This document shows positions 55,057 through 64,000 of a stretch of 64,000 nt of DNA, piece after piece (the stretch's first letter is position 1; each line of letters starts with the position of its first letter). The stretch covers positions 211,109,501-211,173,500 of the forward strand of contig NC_091246.1 in the NCBI RefSeq assembly GCF_042477335.2. Reading direction: 5' to 3'. The position numbers and the translations under genes are program-made. Source of the stretch: Ovis canadensis. Taxonomy: Eukaryota > Chordata > Mammalia > Artiodactyla > Bovidae. A model generated the notes under the pieces. It had not been told where the DNA came from. It ran no database searches and saw nothing but the letters and a program-made list of their open reading frames with translations.

Positions 55057-55567
55057 GTTCAGTTCAGTTCAGTTGCTCAGTCGTGTCCGACTCTTTGCGA
55101 CCCTGTGAATCGCAGCACGCCAGGCCTCCCTGTCCATCACCAGCTCCTGGAGTTCACTCAAACTCACTCCCATTGAGTCGGTGATGCCATCCAGCCATCT
55201 TATCCTCTGTCATCCCCTTCTCCTCCTGCCCCCAATCCCTCCCAGCATCAGCCTTTTCCAATGAGTCAACTCTTCGCATCAGGTGGTCAAAGTACTGAAG
55301 TTTCAGCTTTAGCATCATTCCTTCTGAAGAAATCCCAGGGCTGATCTCCTTCAGAATGGACTGGTTGGATCTCCTCGCAGTCCAAGGGACTCTCAAGAGT
55401 CTTCTCCAACACCACAGTTCAAAAGCATCAATTCTTTGGTGCTCAGCCTTCTTCACAGTCCAACTCTCACATCCATACACGACTACTGGAAAAACCATAG
55501 CCTTGACTAGATGGACCTTAGTCAGCAAAGTAATGTCTCTGCTTTTGAATATGCTATCTAGGTTGGT
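55057..55567 (-). mobile_element. BovB 3' part, antisense
   Basis: It opens with the agttc pentamer repeat and runs through 'gaatcgcagcacgccaggcc' and 'ttcacagtccaactctcaca' to 'gctatctaggttggtc'. A 124-codon minus-strand frame (55154-55528) still encodes the C-terminal region (MVFPVVVYGCESWTVKKAE). It is close to consensus, suggesting a relatively young copy. Confidence 0.95.
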
Positions 55568-56837
55568 CTGAGAACAAATGGCAAATAAAGTGACAAAGCT
55601 TATACTTAAATTTTGGCTCCTAATTTCTAGTCGAGGGATTGTTTTCTCTTCTCTAGGAGATTTACATTCTCATCAAAACATATTCCAATCACTAAATATT
55701 TCCGATAACCTCACAATATTTCACATAACTTTAGAGTAATGTCTTAAGAACAGGATTTTCAGTTCCACTAAATCATTAATGCTGTTTAAAATCCTAATGC
55801 CCAATGCTCTTCTGTTTTTTAAGTCTCCATAGTGACAGTTGTCATAACCACATTTAACCATCATGGAGCTTGGGGAAAAACTTGGGGCGGAAGTGGGAGG
55901 AGACGAGAACAAAAGAGGGCAGATGGATGGCTGAGCTGTTAGACTCGCTGCAGAACCCCCGAGGATGAGTAGATTTGAGGGTGAGCCTGCATGAGTGGAC
56001 CTAGAGAGGCGTGGGCACCTTAGTTGAATTTCCAGGTGTGAAATCTACAAGGCAGTTGAAAATACAATTTTGGAATGTCAACAAAAAATTGTCACTTGCC
56101 ATTTAATTGTCACTTGCTTCTACAAGGATTAAATCACTAGTCACTGTAGTCACTGACCTTCAACACACCCTGAAAGGGTTTCAGGAATGAGGCATTCTGT
56201 GCGCTGAGAAAAAGTAGCAGAATAGCCCTTCAGACAGATATTTTCAGGAGATGATATGAGCCCAAATTCTTGCATCTTCTCACATCTAGAAAAGTACTAA
56301 AATCATTAATAGAGACATTTGTTCCTCGTGACTAGCAACAACTTCCTCCCAAAATGTGTGCTTGATGGCACGTATCCCTCTTCACCAAAATTAATGTATA
56401 CTGACACCTTTATCTGCCCCTACCCACCTCTTCAGAGCAGTTCCTCCGAGCTATCTTAGATGATGTTTCCCAGCCTAGAGGCCTCAATTCTGTTTCAAAA
56501 CTTAATTCACGATTTTCACTTTGTGCATTTTTTCCAATGGACAAGAATGTTGAAGAGAGTTTGGATTGGCCATGCACAGTCAGAAATGATTGGCAGATAG
56601 GTGCTACCAGAGTCTCGGGAATGGCTGAAATCATCCAGAGAGAGTGTGGGAGCAAGGATGAATAGAGAAAGAGGAGCCAAGAAGAAGCATAGAAAGAATA
56701 CAGTGAAGGAAGGAGACAAGCAGGAGAGAGCAGTGCCCTGAAAGGCAAGGGGGGAGGAAGATTCACCTCCCTTCTTATTCTAAACTTGTCATCTCCAGGT
56801 TTCCCCATCTTAGTAAATGGCTCGCCTTCCACTCAGT
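55568..56837. other. Unique sequence
   Basis: About 1.27 kb. A 140-codon minus-strand frame (56410-56832) is serine/leucine-rich, overlaps another frame and has no recognisable motif. Confidence 0.45.
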
Positions 56838-56968
56838 TGGAGGAGGGAATGGCTACCCACTCCAGTATCCTTGCCTGGAGAATCCCATGGACAGAGAAGC
56901 CTGGGGGGGCTACAGTCCCTGGGGTTGCAAAGAGTTGGATACAACTGAGCGACTAAACACATCATCCA
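56838..56968 (+). repeat. Bov-A body fragment
   Basis: 'ggagggaatggctacccact', 'gagaatcccatggacagaga' and 'gagttggatacaactgagcg' are in order; the tRNA head is missing. Confidence 0.9.
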
Positions 56969-57176
56969 ATTGCCTAAGTGAGCAAACAGGTGTCTTTCTG
57001 ATTACGCCCCTCTCCTCTCATCAGCAAATTTTTATCAATTCAACTCCTATTTATATCTGAATTTGTTCACCTCTTCCCTGTTTCTCTGGAACTCCCCCAC
57101 CTCATGATCCAAGACCCTCTTACCTCTCCCCGGGACTGCAACAGGCTCCTCAATGGTCCCTCTGCTTCTATCTCTG

Positions 57177-57198
57177 CCCCCCCCACCCCCCCCCCCCC
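57177..57198. repeat. Poly-C tract
   Basis: Twenty-one C with a single A interruption. Likely length-variable and a possible assembly weak spot. Confidence 0.9.
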
Positions 57199-57229
57199 AA
57201 CCAAGACCATTCTCCACTCAGAAGACAGA

Positions 57230-57612
57230 ACACTCTTCAAAGGCACAAAGAAGATCATATCACTCCTTGATTAAAATCCTTCGGTGATTTTCTATTGCAC
57301 TTCCACTAAAATCCCAAGACTTTTATCATGACCTAAATGGACCCACATCTGGCCCTACCCAGCTCTCCAACCTCATCCTGTACATTTTCCCCTTGTTCAC
57401 CAAATCCAGCCACAACAGCCCTCCTCCTAGTTTTTGAATGTACTAAGCCCACCCCCTCCTCCACAGGGCCCATGCCTTTGCTGCTCCCTTATCTGAACAG
57501 CTCTACCCCAGACCAATGCACTCTGGCTCTGTCTTTGGTGATGCCTCAGCTTAAACATCACCTCCACAGAGAGGTCTTCTCTGAGCATCCCATCTCCGTA
57601 GCCAACACCCAC
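57230..57612 (+). repeat. L2 LINE 3' part, sense, left portion
   Basis: 'gatcatatcactccttgatt', 'acatctggccctacccagct', 'gggcccatgcctttgctgct' and 'ttaaacatcacctccacaga' follow the L2 3' region. A 100-codon plus-strand frame here (57337-57639) is a chance opening. Continues at 58015. Confidence 0.82.
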
Positions 57613-58010
57613 TGCAATAGTTTTCTGAGGCTGCCATAATAAAGTATCACCAACTAGGTGACTTAACAGAAATTTGTTGTCTTGTTTCTGGAAGTTAGAT
57701 GCCCAAAAACCTGGTGTTGGCATGGTTGGTTTCTTCCTGAGAGCTGGGAGGGAGAGTCTGCTCCTGGCTTCTCTCCTCGGCTTGCAGATGTCTTTTCCCT
57801 GTGTCTCCTCACATTGTCTTCCCTCTAGGTGGGTCTGTATGCCCATATTTCCCCTTTACATTAAGACACCAGTCATACTGGATGGAGGTCCACACTAATG
57901 ATCTCACTTTAGTTTGATTAACTCCTTTCTCCAGAATTAAAAAAGGTCACCCTCTGAATTACTGGAGGTTAGGACTCCAACAGATATAGGGACACTACTC
58001 AACCTGTAAC
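57613..58010 (-). repeat. MaLR-type solo LTR (MLT1-like), antisense, in L2
   Basis: It begins 'aatagttttctgaggctgcc', has 'ccaactaggtgacttaacag' and 'cttgcagatgtcttttccct', and ends near 'aggttaggactccaacagat'. This is the antisense order of an MLT1-group LTR, an ancient non-coding endogenous retrovirus-like remnant. No internal region is seen. Confidence 0.65.
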
Positions 58011-58014
58011 ATCC

Positions 58015-58165
58015 AAATTCAATCCCCAGTTCATCACATGGTTTCACTTTCTTCATAGCATTTGGCCCTATCTGCAATCACATTGTTTGTTTTTTGCTTT
58101 CATTTTTTCCTTTGTCTCTGGACATTCCACAGAACAGGAACCTTGCCAGTCTTTGGAGCAGACTC
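58015..58165 (+). repeat. L2 LINE 3' part, sense, right portion
   Basis: 'catagcatttggccctatct' and 'tctctggacattccacagaa' resume the L2 order after the LTR, up to a worn 'ggaaccttgcc' block. Confidence 0.55.
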
Positions 58166-59129
58166 TGCTGGCACCCCTGACACACCCCTGTTACCATAGT
58201 TACCAGCATCTTCTCCCTGCAGCACCTGTAACTTTCTGAGTTTTCCTCTAGCACATGAGGTGTGCTTCACATGCTGGGAAGCTACTTGCAGGTGAAGGTT
58301 GGTGGCAGAATAGCTGTATTCTCACCTTCTCCGGGGGACAGTGCTGAAGTTTGCTTTCTGCTGTCTTGGAGAGGTCCAAAGCAGGGCTGAGTCGAATTAT
58401 TCATACTGCTTGGCTTTTTCACATACTCTGTTCACTTTTTCACTCCCAATCAGTGTTTCCAGGGATCTCTTTCCCAAAAAGATACTTATGCTGAGTTCCT
58501 GTCTCTGGGTGTGCTTCCTGGGGAAACACAATCTTAGAGGGTCTTTATCACTATATTTCTGGTACTTTAAACAGCTCATAATCCATTTATGGTAAATGCT
58601 CCATAAGTTATGATGAGTCAGTTAACAGAAGGAGGTGGTAATTGATATTTTCAAGCGCTATAGGAAGAGGTTTGGTAGAAAAGAACTAAAAAAAAAAAAG
58701 AATTTGATAAGTGAGATCAGAAGCTGCTGCTGGAGGAGCTTATTAGAATGGCAGAGGTGAAAGTCTGATTTTGGTGGGTAATATGAGGTGAGAAAGGTAG
58801 GCAGCAAGGGACAGGAAAGAGTTAACTTTATATGAGGGCAGGGTGGAAGGAAATGTATTCTTTTGAACAAGAAAAATTTGAGTATATTTGAGGCTGAGCC
58901 AATGGAGAAGGGGAGAATGAAGATAGAAGTGAGAAGGGGGATAACTAGTGGGTCACAGGTTTAGAAGACAAATTAGAGGCTGAGTTAGTACGTACAGATG
59001 GGGGCCCTAGCATAAGGAAATAAAGACCTTTGGATATGTGAACATCCGTTTATGTATGTATAATAATATTCATTTGTTCTTATTTCAAAAATATTAAGTG
59101 TTCATTGCAGAATATTTGGAAAAGACAAA
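58166..59129. other. Unique sequence
   Basis: No gene or clear repeat. 59060-59115 resembles worn L1M 3' UTR ('attaagtgttcattgcagaa') but is too short to call. Confidence 0.4.
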
Positions 59130-59335
59130 AACCATGAGATTTACTGAGCTCTTACAATATTTCAGACTCTGGTCTATGTGCTTTGCATATATTAACTCAT
59201 TTACTTCTCAAATAGTCATATGAAGCATGATTGAACAGTATGAACCATACTGTTACTATCTCTGTACTATAGAGGAGAGAGATTGAGTCAATTGCCTGAA
59301 GTTGCAAGACTGGTAAATTGCCAGTTAGGATGTGA
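59130..59335 (-). repeat. MIR SINE, antisense
   Basis: 'ttactgagctcttacaatat', 'tgctttgcatatattaactc' and 'caattgcctgaagttgcaag' follow the antisense MIR order. Confidence 0.75.
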
Positions 59336-60279
59336 ACCTACCTCATCTGTACCTTATGTACGTATGCAAAGAAAATCCCAGAGAAGAAATTTATCAGGAA
59401 AAATAAATAAACATGTGTGGGATACTTAGATACAGAAATCACCAGGCGTTAACAGCTGATGCTTCTCTTTTCTTGGGGAAGTAGGTGGTGACTCTGAAGG
59501 AAGGAGACGAGAGTAAGCAGGACTCTAGACTCAAGTTTAATAATAGTTTGAAGATACTGCTTCCAGTAAAGGAGAAAGAAGCTGACTAGGAATTTTCAGC
59601 AGCATTGAAGAGCCAGCTTGAGTTTGTAAGTACTGAGTTTGCAGAGGGTTGGTTGGCATGGTTAAGTGATTTTCTGAAGGGCACTGGACTGCTTGTTGTT
59701 TGGGGTAAGAGCAGTTGTAGATTAGCCACAGGAGGAGCACAGACAGTCATGAGAAATTGATGGTATAGTTGAAATGGCTGCATCTTTGTTTGCGATCTCT
59801 CAAGGCAGATATTGGGATAGGGATTCAAGAGCAAGAAGTTTACTAGGAGGTGAGTCCAGGAAAAACGCTTGTAGGTAAGAGGGGGAATGAGACACATCAG
59901 AAAAGAGAGTACCTGGCAGACATGCGAGGGGAGCTTACTCCTGCAGGGGGACTCTGGGAGCCAGTGGGAAAACTCATCTTAGAGTGATCTCCCCAGTGCC
60001 CTTGCACATCACTTCCCATTTGCCGTTGGTTAGGACTGCTCCGGGGCAATCATGCATGGATCGAGGGCTGCCACACATGTGAATATAGAGAATTCTGGTA
60101 CCCTGAAGTTGGCCTCAGGCAAAGAGAGGCTGACTGTTGGAAGTCTGGTCTAGCAATGCCTATTGAAAGAGAAGGCCTGGGAAGATAAAGACTGGGCATC
60201 AACAGTGTCTGTTACACACACGGAACTCTGCTCAATGTTGCTACTATGCGCCAGCTTGGCTGAGAGGCGGGCTTGGGGG
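59336..60279. other. Unique sequence
   Basis: Nothing recognised; short frames on both strands have no motif. Confidence 0.45.
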
Positions 60280-60395
60280 AGAATGGATACCTGTATATGT
60301 ATGTCTGAGTCCTTTTGCTGTTCACTTGCAACTACCACAACATTGTTGATTGGCTATAGCCCAGTACAAAATAAAAAGTTTAAAGTTTTTTTTTT
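60280..60395 (+). repeat. L1 3' end with A-tail, sense
   Basis: 'ctgagtccttttgctgttca', 'aactaccacaacattgttga' and 'gctatagcccagtacaaaat' are the sense 3' end of an older L1, followed by an A/T-rich tail. Confidence 0.75.
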
Positions 60396-60687
60396 AAGTG
60401 TCTGCTACAGATGGACCATGAATTTGTGTCCAGTAAAGGACGCAGCAAACCTATGAAGAGACTAGGAGAGCAAGGAAAAGTTCTGTGATGAACATTCTTT
60501 TTTGAAAAAAGTTTTGAATAGGTAATAATAGTACATGGAACAAAATTGAAGCATGAGAGAATATAGAGTGAAAATTAAGTCTTCCTTTCTCACCATCCAC
60601 CTCCATTTTCTACTATTGTTAGTGTCTTATATATCCTTTCAGAGATAGTATAGTGGGGATTATGTATGTGTAAATGTATTATAGGCA

Positions 60688-61034
60688 TCAGTTCAGTTCA
60701 GTTGCTCCGTCGTGTCCGACTCCTTGCGACCCCATGAATCGCAGCACGCCAGGCCTCCCTGTCCATCACCAACTCCCGGAGTTCACTCAGACTCACGTCC
60801 ATCGAGTCAGTGATGCCATCCAGCCATCTCATCCTCTGTCGTCCCCTTCTCCTCCTGCCCCCAATCCCTCCCAGGGTCAGAGTCTTTTCCAGTGAGTCAA
60901 CTCTTCGCATGAGGTGGCCAAAGCACTGGAGTTTCAGCTTTAGCAACATTCCTTCCAAAGAAATCCCAGGGTTGATCTCCTTCAGAATGGACAGGTTGGA
61001 TCTCCTTGCAGTCCAAGGGACTCTCAAGAGTCTT
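60688..61034 (-). mobile_element. BovB 3' part, antisense
   Basis: It runs from 'cagttcagttcagttgctcc' to 'agggactctcaagagtctt'. The minus-strand frame (60698-61027) encodes the family's C-terminal text ([29 protein letters not shown]). Close to consensus. Confidence 0.95.
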
Positions 61035-61262
61035 CATAGATATATGTATATACTCATATTTTAGATATGGGTTTTATATATGTGTGTATATATTAAACAT
61101 ACAGGTAATATATATGTTAATTATACCCACACAGGTGGTACAAATAAAATACTCTGTCTTTTACACATGTATCTTGGGGAACTTTTCATATCATTGCATG
61201 TGGATTTGCCTCAATTTTAAAAATAGGTGCCTAGCATTCAGTCTGATGGGTGTGTGTGTTCC

Positions 61263-61385
61263 CTCTCAGTTGCTCAGCCGTGTTCAACTCTTTGCGGACC
61301 CATGCCAGGCTCCTCTGTCCATGAGATTTCCCAGGTAAGATACTGGCATGGGTTGTTATGTCCTACTCCAAGGGATCTTCCCAAC
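61263..61385 (-). repeat. Bov-tA/Bov-A fragment, antisense
   Basis: 'cctctcagttgctcagccgt', 'caggctcctctgtccatgag' and 'tactccaagggatcttccca'. It has an internal deletion after 'ggacccatg', and the head is lost. Confidence 0.85.
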
Positions 61386-61570
61386 AAGTTACCAAAAACC
61401 CCCAAAATAACAAACTTTCTTCTGGGTATGTTATCTTGTATGTGTGTTACTGACCAGATGCCAATGATCTGTAAGATAAATGCCCAGGAAGAGGGTTGCT
61501 GAGTCAAATTTGAATTTGATAGACAGTACTGAATGTCTTTGAACCAATGTACACACTCATGGGATTGACC

Positions 61571-62835
61571 ATCAAGAGGTCAAAGAAGGGAAGTACAGGG
61601 GCGAGGGAGTTGAGGAGGAGGGAGGGGCTGGATAACAGTAAATGTCGGATGTGGAGGTTCCGGTAGAGCAGTTCCTGCCGCTGACAAAATCCAGGGTGTG
61701 GCCACAGCCAGAAGTTGGCGTGGGCTGGGCGCAGGCAAGGTCGAGGAAACAGAGGAAGTTAAGGAACCATGAGGTGTCAGAGTGACTCACTCAGATGATG
61801 AGCCAGGCAGTTCATACTGGTTAGTTCGTCATTATCTTGTGAAAGGCGGTTGGAGAAGCCTTCAGATTCCCTTTAACTCTGGCAAGGAAAAGATGCCTAT
61901 GCCTCCTGATCCTCTTTCCACTCTGTGGTGCAGAAAACTCTTCACCACTGGAGCTTGCTGAGGAGGAAATGCATCAAAGCAACGTGGCTGCTTCCAGGGC
62001 CAGGCAGTGATGTCTCCAGTTAATATTATGGCCCGTGCGGCTGCGGAAGCAGGTGAGTCTGTTTTACCAGATCCTTTGGCTTTCTAGTGAGTATCCATTA
62101 GGCCTGTGGATAGCTCATTTTACGACAACTCCAAACTTACAGGTGTTTATGACATTGTCAAATGAACGCTGGCCTGGGGAGATACTTCCTTGTTAATAAA
62201 ATCACTAGCAATAATAATAACAATAGGGATTAAGGTGCTGAATCAGTTAATAATTGTGTTCAGTAAGTAGCAGAGAGAGATCTTAAAATCACTGGTTTAA
62301 ACTAGAGAGGAGTTCTCTTTGCTCTCAAGTAATGTGTAGAGTTCAGGGATAAGCCTTCCACAAAAGGTGTAGCAGCTCCACAATGCCCTTGATGTCTCAG
62401 GTTCCTCCTCTCCTTCTGCTCTGCCTCTCTGGTGCTGACTTCCATCCTCGTGGTTTCCGGATGGCTGCTGAAGTTCCAGCCATCATACCCATGGTTTCAT
62501 GCTGGAAAATGTCAGAGGTAAAAGGGATTATGCCAGATGAATTAGCACCTCCCACTCCCACCTTTTAATGAACTTTCACAAAAGTTTCACTCAGTAAAGA
62601 GAAATTTTTCTCTCACTGCACAGCTTACAGTCACATGGTCATCCCTATCCGCAGGGAGCCTGGGAAACGGAGACTTTAGCAGGACTCCTTGCAGCCCCCA
62701 ACAGATTGGATTCTGTTAATAAAGAAAAAGAGACTAGATTTTGGCTCTGGGAGACTAGGTAATGGCTAGGTAACTGGCAATATCTCTCAAATTTCCTAGA
62801 CACTTTACATTTTAAAAACATGAATTTTTTTTAAT
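61571..62835. other. Unique block with GC-richer left half and a possible exon end
   Basis: No interspersed repeat is recognised. 61590-61790 is GC-richer than the surrounding DNA. A candidate splice acceptor and donor lie near 61933 and 62052 (separate entry). Confidence 0.45.
61934..62052 (+). other. Candidate exon (possibly non-coding or 5' UTR plus start) with good splice sites
   Basis: The right edge reads CAG followed by GTGAGT (62050-62058), a near-ideal donor. The left edge follows a pyrimidine-rich stretch and CAG at 61931-61933 ('tctttccactctgtggtgcag'), a plausible acceptor. The last 30 bases before the donor carry three CpGs. No frame is open across the whole 119 bp. An ATG at 62010 is open to the donor (MSPVNIMARAAAEA), so a first coding exon or a non-coding exon would fit. 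I do not recognise the peptide. The evidence is only splice-site shape and base composition. Confidence 0.2.
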
Positions 62836-62875
62836 AGTGGTAAAATCTGTATAACCTGAAAGTTACTGCTTTAGC

Positions 62876-63036
62876 TATTAAAAAAATTATTTATTTGGCT
62901 GTGTCAGATCTGAGTTGTGGCATGCCAAATCTTCTGGTTGTAACATGTGGGATCTAGTTCCCTGACAAGGGATCGAACCCTGCCCCCTGAATCGGGAGCA
63001 CAGAGTCTTAGCCACTGGACCACCAGGTCAGTCCCA
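62876..63036 (-). repeat. CHR-2-like SINE, antisense, in L1M
   Basis: 'aaattatttatttggctgtg' (tail side), 'gtgggatctagttccctgac', 'aagggatcgaaccctgcccc' (antisense B box) and 'ccactggaccaccaggtcag' (antisense head). Confidence 0.9.
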
Positions 63037-63423
63037 CTATTTTCGTTATTTTTTAAGTGTACAATTCAGTGACATTAAGTACCTTCACAGGTGTTGTATA
63101 ACTATGACCACCATCCATTTCCAGAACGTAATCAGCTGCATCAGAAACTCTGTCTCCATTAAACAATGACTTCATCACCACCCTCATCTCCCCTCAGCCA
63201 CTGATAACCCCTATTCTACTTTCTACATCTTTGATTTTGCATATTTTAGGTACCACAGGTCATACAATATTTATCCATTTGTGACTGACTCCATTTCGCA
63301 TAGTATTTTCAAAGTTCATCCAATTGCAGCAAGCACCAGTACTTCACTCCTTTCCATGACCGAATAACATTCCATTGTATGGATATGCCACATTTTGTGT
63401 ATCCAATTACATGACACTTGGGT

Positions 63424-63776
63424 TGTCTTAGTCCGTTCAGGCTGCTGTAATGAATTACCACAGACTGGGTTGCTTCTAAAGAATAGAAGTTTATTTTTCA
63501 CAGTTCTAGAGGTTCAAAGTCCGAGATCAGAGTGTCAGCATGGTCTGGTTCTGTTGAAGATCCTCTTCTGCATGGCAGAAGGCCGACTTCTCATCCTGGT
63601 AGAAGGGGAAAAGGATCTCTGTGGGGCCTCTTTCATGGCAACACTAGTCCCTTTCATGGGGGCTCTACCCTCATGACATGCTCACCTCCTAAAGACCCTG
63701 TCTCAGTACCATCACATTGTGCATTAGGATTTCAAGATAGGAATTTGGGGGAGACAGAAACATTCAGACCATAGAG
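63424..63776 (-). repeat. MLT1-type MaLR solo LTR, antisense, in L1M
   Basis: It begins 'tgtcttagtccgttcaggct', then 'cagactgggttgcttctaaa', 'gtttatttttcacagttcta', 'gggggctctaccctcatgac' and 'accatcacattgtgcattag', ending 'acattcagaccatag'. This is the antisense of an MLT1 LTR in order and nearly complete. The L1M target reads across it ('gacacttgggttg' / 'ggttgtttcccaag'). A non-coding endogenous retrovirus-like remnant without internal sequence. Confidence 0.85.
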
Positions 63777-63930
63777 GTTGTTTCCCAAGTTTCACTACTG
63801 TAAATCATGCTGCCATGAACATTGGTGTATAGACATCTGTTCAAGTTCCTGCTTTCAGTTCTTCTCCGATTCCACCCACGTGGTAATTCTCTGGTTAACT
63901 TTTTGAGATGCTACCAAATGCACTTTACAT

Positions 63931-64000
63931 GTTATCTACTCTTCACAAACTGGCCATTGTTGAAACCACACATTAAAATTCTGATGGAGAGGGGCCTCCT
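63931..64000. other. Window edge, no feature seen
   Basis: The short remainder is not recognised; it may be further worn L1M. Confidence 0.3.

Larger units (their letters stand above)
60490..61570 (-). repeat. Ancient L1M, antisense, split by a BovB and a Bov-tA
   Basis: Antisense L1M 3' UTR ('agtacatggaacaaaattga', 'tatatcctttcagagatagt'), more UTR at 61130-61250 ('catgtatcttggggaacttt'), and ORF2 end at 61470-61565 ('tgcccaggaagagggttgct'). Interrupted at 60688-61034 and 61263-61385. Confidence 0.7.
62836..63930 (-). repeat. Old L1M 3' UTR to ORF2 end, antisense, with CHR-2 and LTR insertions
   Basis: 'aatagtggtaaaatctgtat', then after the SINE 'tttttaagtgtacaattcag', 'ataactatgaccaccatcca', 'ttccattgtatggatatgcc', and after the LTR 'catgctgccatgaacattgg'. 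All are in antisense L1M 3' order. Confidence 0.85.

Noticed and set aside
56410-56832. 140-codon minus-strand frame
   Set aside because: No recognised motif; Ser/Leu-rich composition follows the purine-rich plus strand. A second overlapping frame is equally open.
57337-57639. 100-codon plus-strand Pro/Ser/Thr-rich frame
   Set aside because: Lies within L2 LINE sequence and runs into the LTR. It does not match the L2 protein frame and has no domain.
63424-63776. Possible intact endogenous retrovirus around the LTR
   Set aside because: Only a solo LTR of the old MaLR type is present, with no internal coding sequence on either side; the flanks are L1M.
1-64000. Search for tRNA, snRNA, 7SK and 5S genes
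   Set aside because: Every A-box/B-box pair I noticed belongs to a Bov-tA, CHR or MIR SINE. No cloverleaf with an anticodon arm or snRNA-type start was seen by eye; a covariance-model scan could still find a decayed copy.

Overview
The window is mammalian nuclear DNA from a pecoran ruminant (cattle, sheep, goat or a close relative). The diagnostic evidence is the density of ruminant-specific retroposons: BovB (RTE-type LINE), Bov-tA and Bov-A2 SINEs, CHR-2-like tRNA-Glu SINEs and ruminant L1. These lie over older mammalian repeats (L1M, L2, MIR, MER5A, a MER58-like element and MLT1-like MaLR LTRs). I find no intact protein-coding gene, no rRNA or tRNA gene, no CRISPR array and no operon. It reads as an intergenic region or a very long intron. 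Every long reading frame is LINE coding sequence, its antisense, or chance.

Layout. 1-4095 is mostly unique sequence with MIR and Bov-tA. 4096-6035 is a 5'-truncated L1 with a 16-bp target site duplication (TSD) and an internal foldback. 6423-9432 holds MIR and Bov-tA copies and a 93-bp tandem duplication. 9566-16795 is a nest: an ancient antisense L1M contains a broken CSRNP2-like pseudogene fragment and a 4.6-kb antisense ruminant L1 (15-bp TSD), which itself contains a Bov-A2 and a Bov-tA. 17064-20288 is SINE-rich. 20492-22098 is a BovB inside an opposite-strand BovB. 22143-23009 is an L1 3' end. 23010-29415 is largely unique. 29416-32547 is a nearly complete BovB whose 5' part is inverted, bounded by TSDs. 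32548-37422 is mostly unique. 37423-41067 has a TA microsatellite, old L1 and two BovB insertions. 41068-55567 alternates unique DNA with BovB, L1M, MIR and MER5A. 57230-58165 is L2 split by an LTR. 60280-64000 is L1M with insertions around a unique block holding one possible splice donor.

How parts relate. The window works as a record of retrotransposition. TSDs let the order of insertions be read at more than ten sites. BovB and L1 supply reverse transcriptase and endonuclease fragments, and the SINEs are their non-autonomous passengers. No copy here keeps an open, full-length ORF2, so none looks mobile. Family names are from memory of consensus sequences, not from a database run, and ends not fixed by a TSD are good to roughly 10-30 bp. 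I found no new biological system. The best leads are the CSRNP2-like pseudogene, the L1 foldback with perfect 65-bp arms, the twin-primed BovB and the candidate exon end near 62052.
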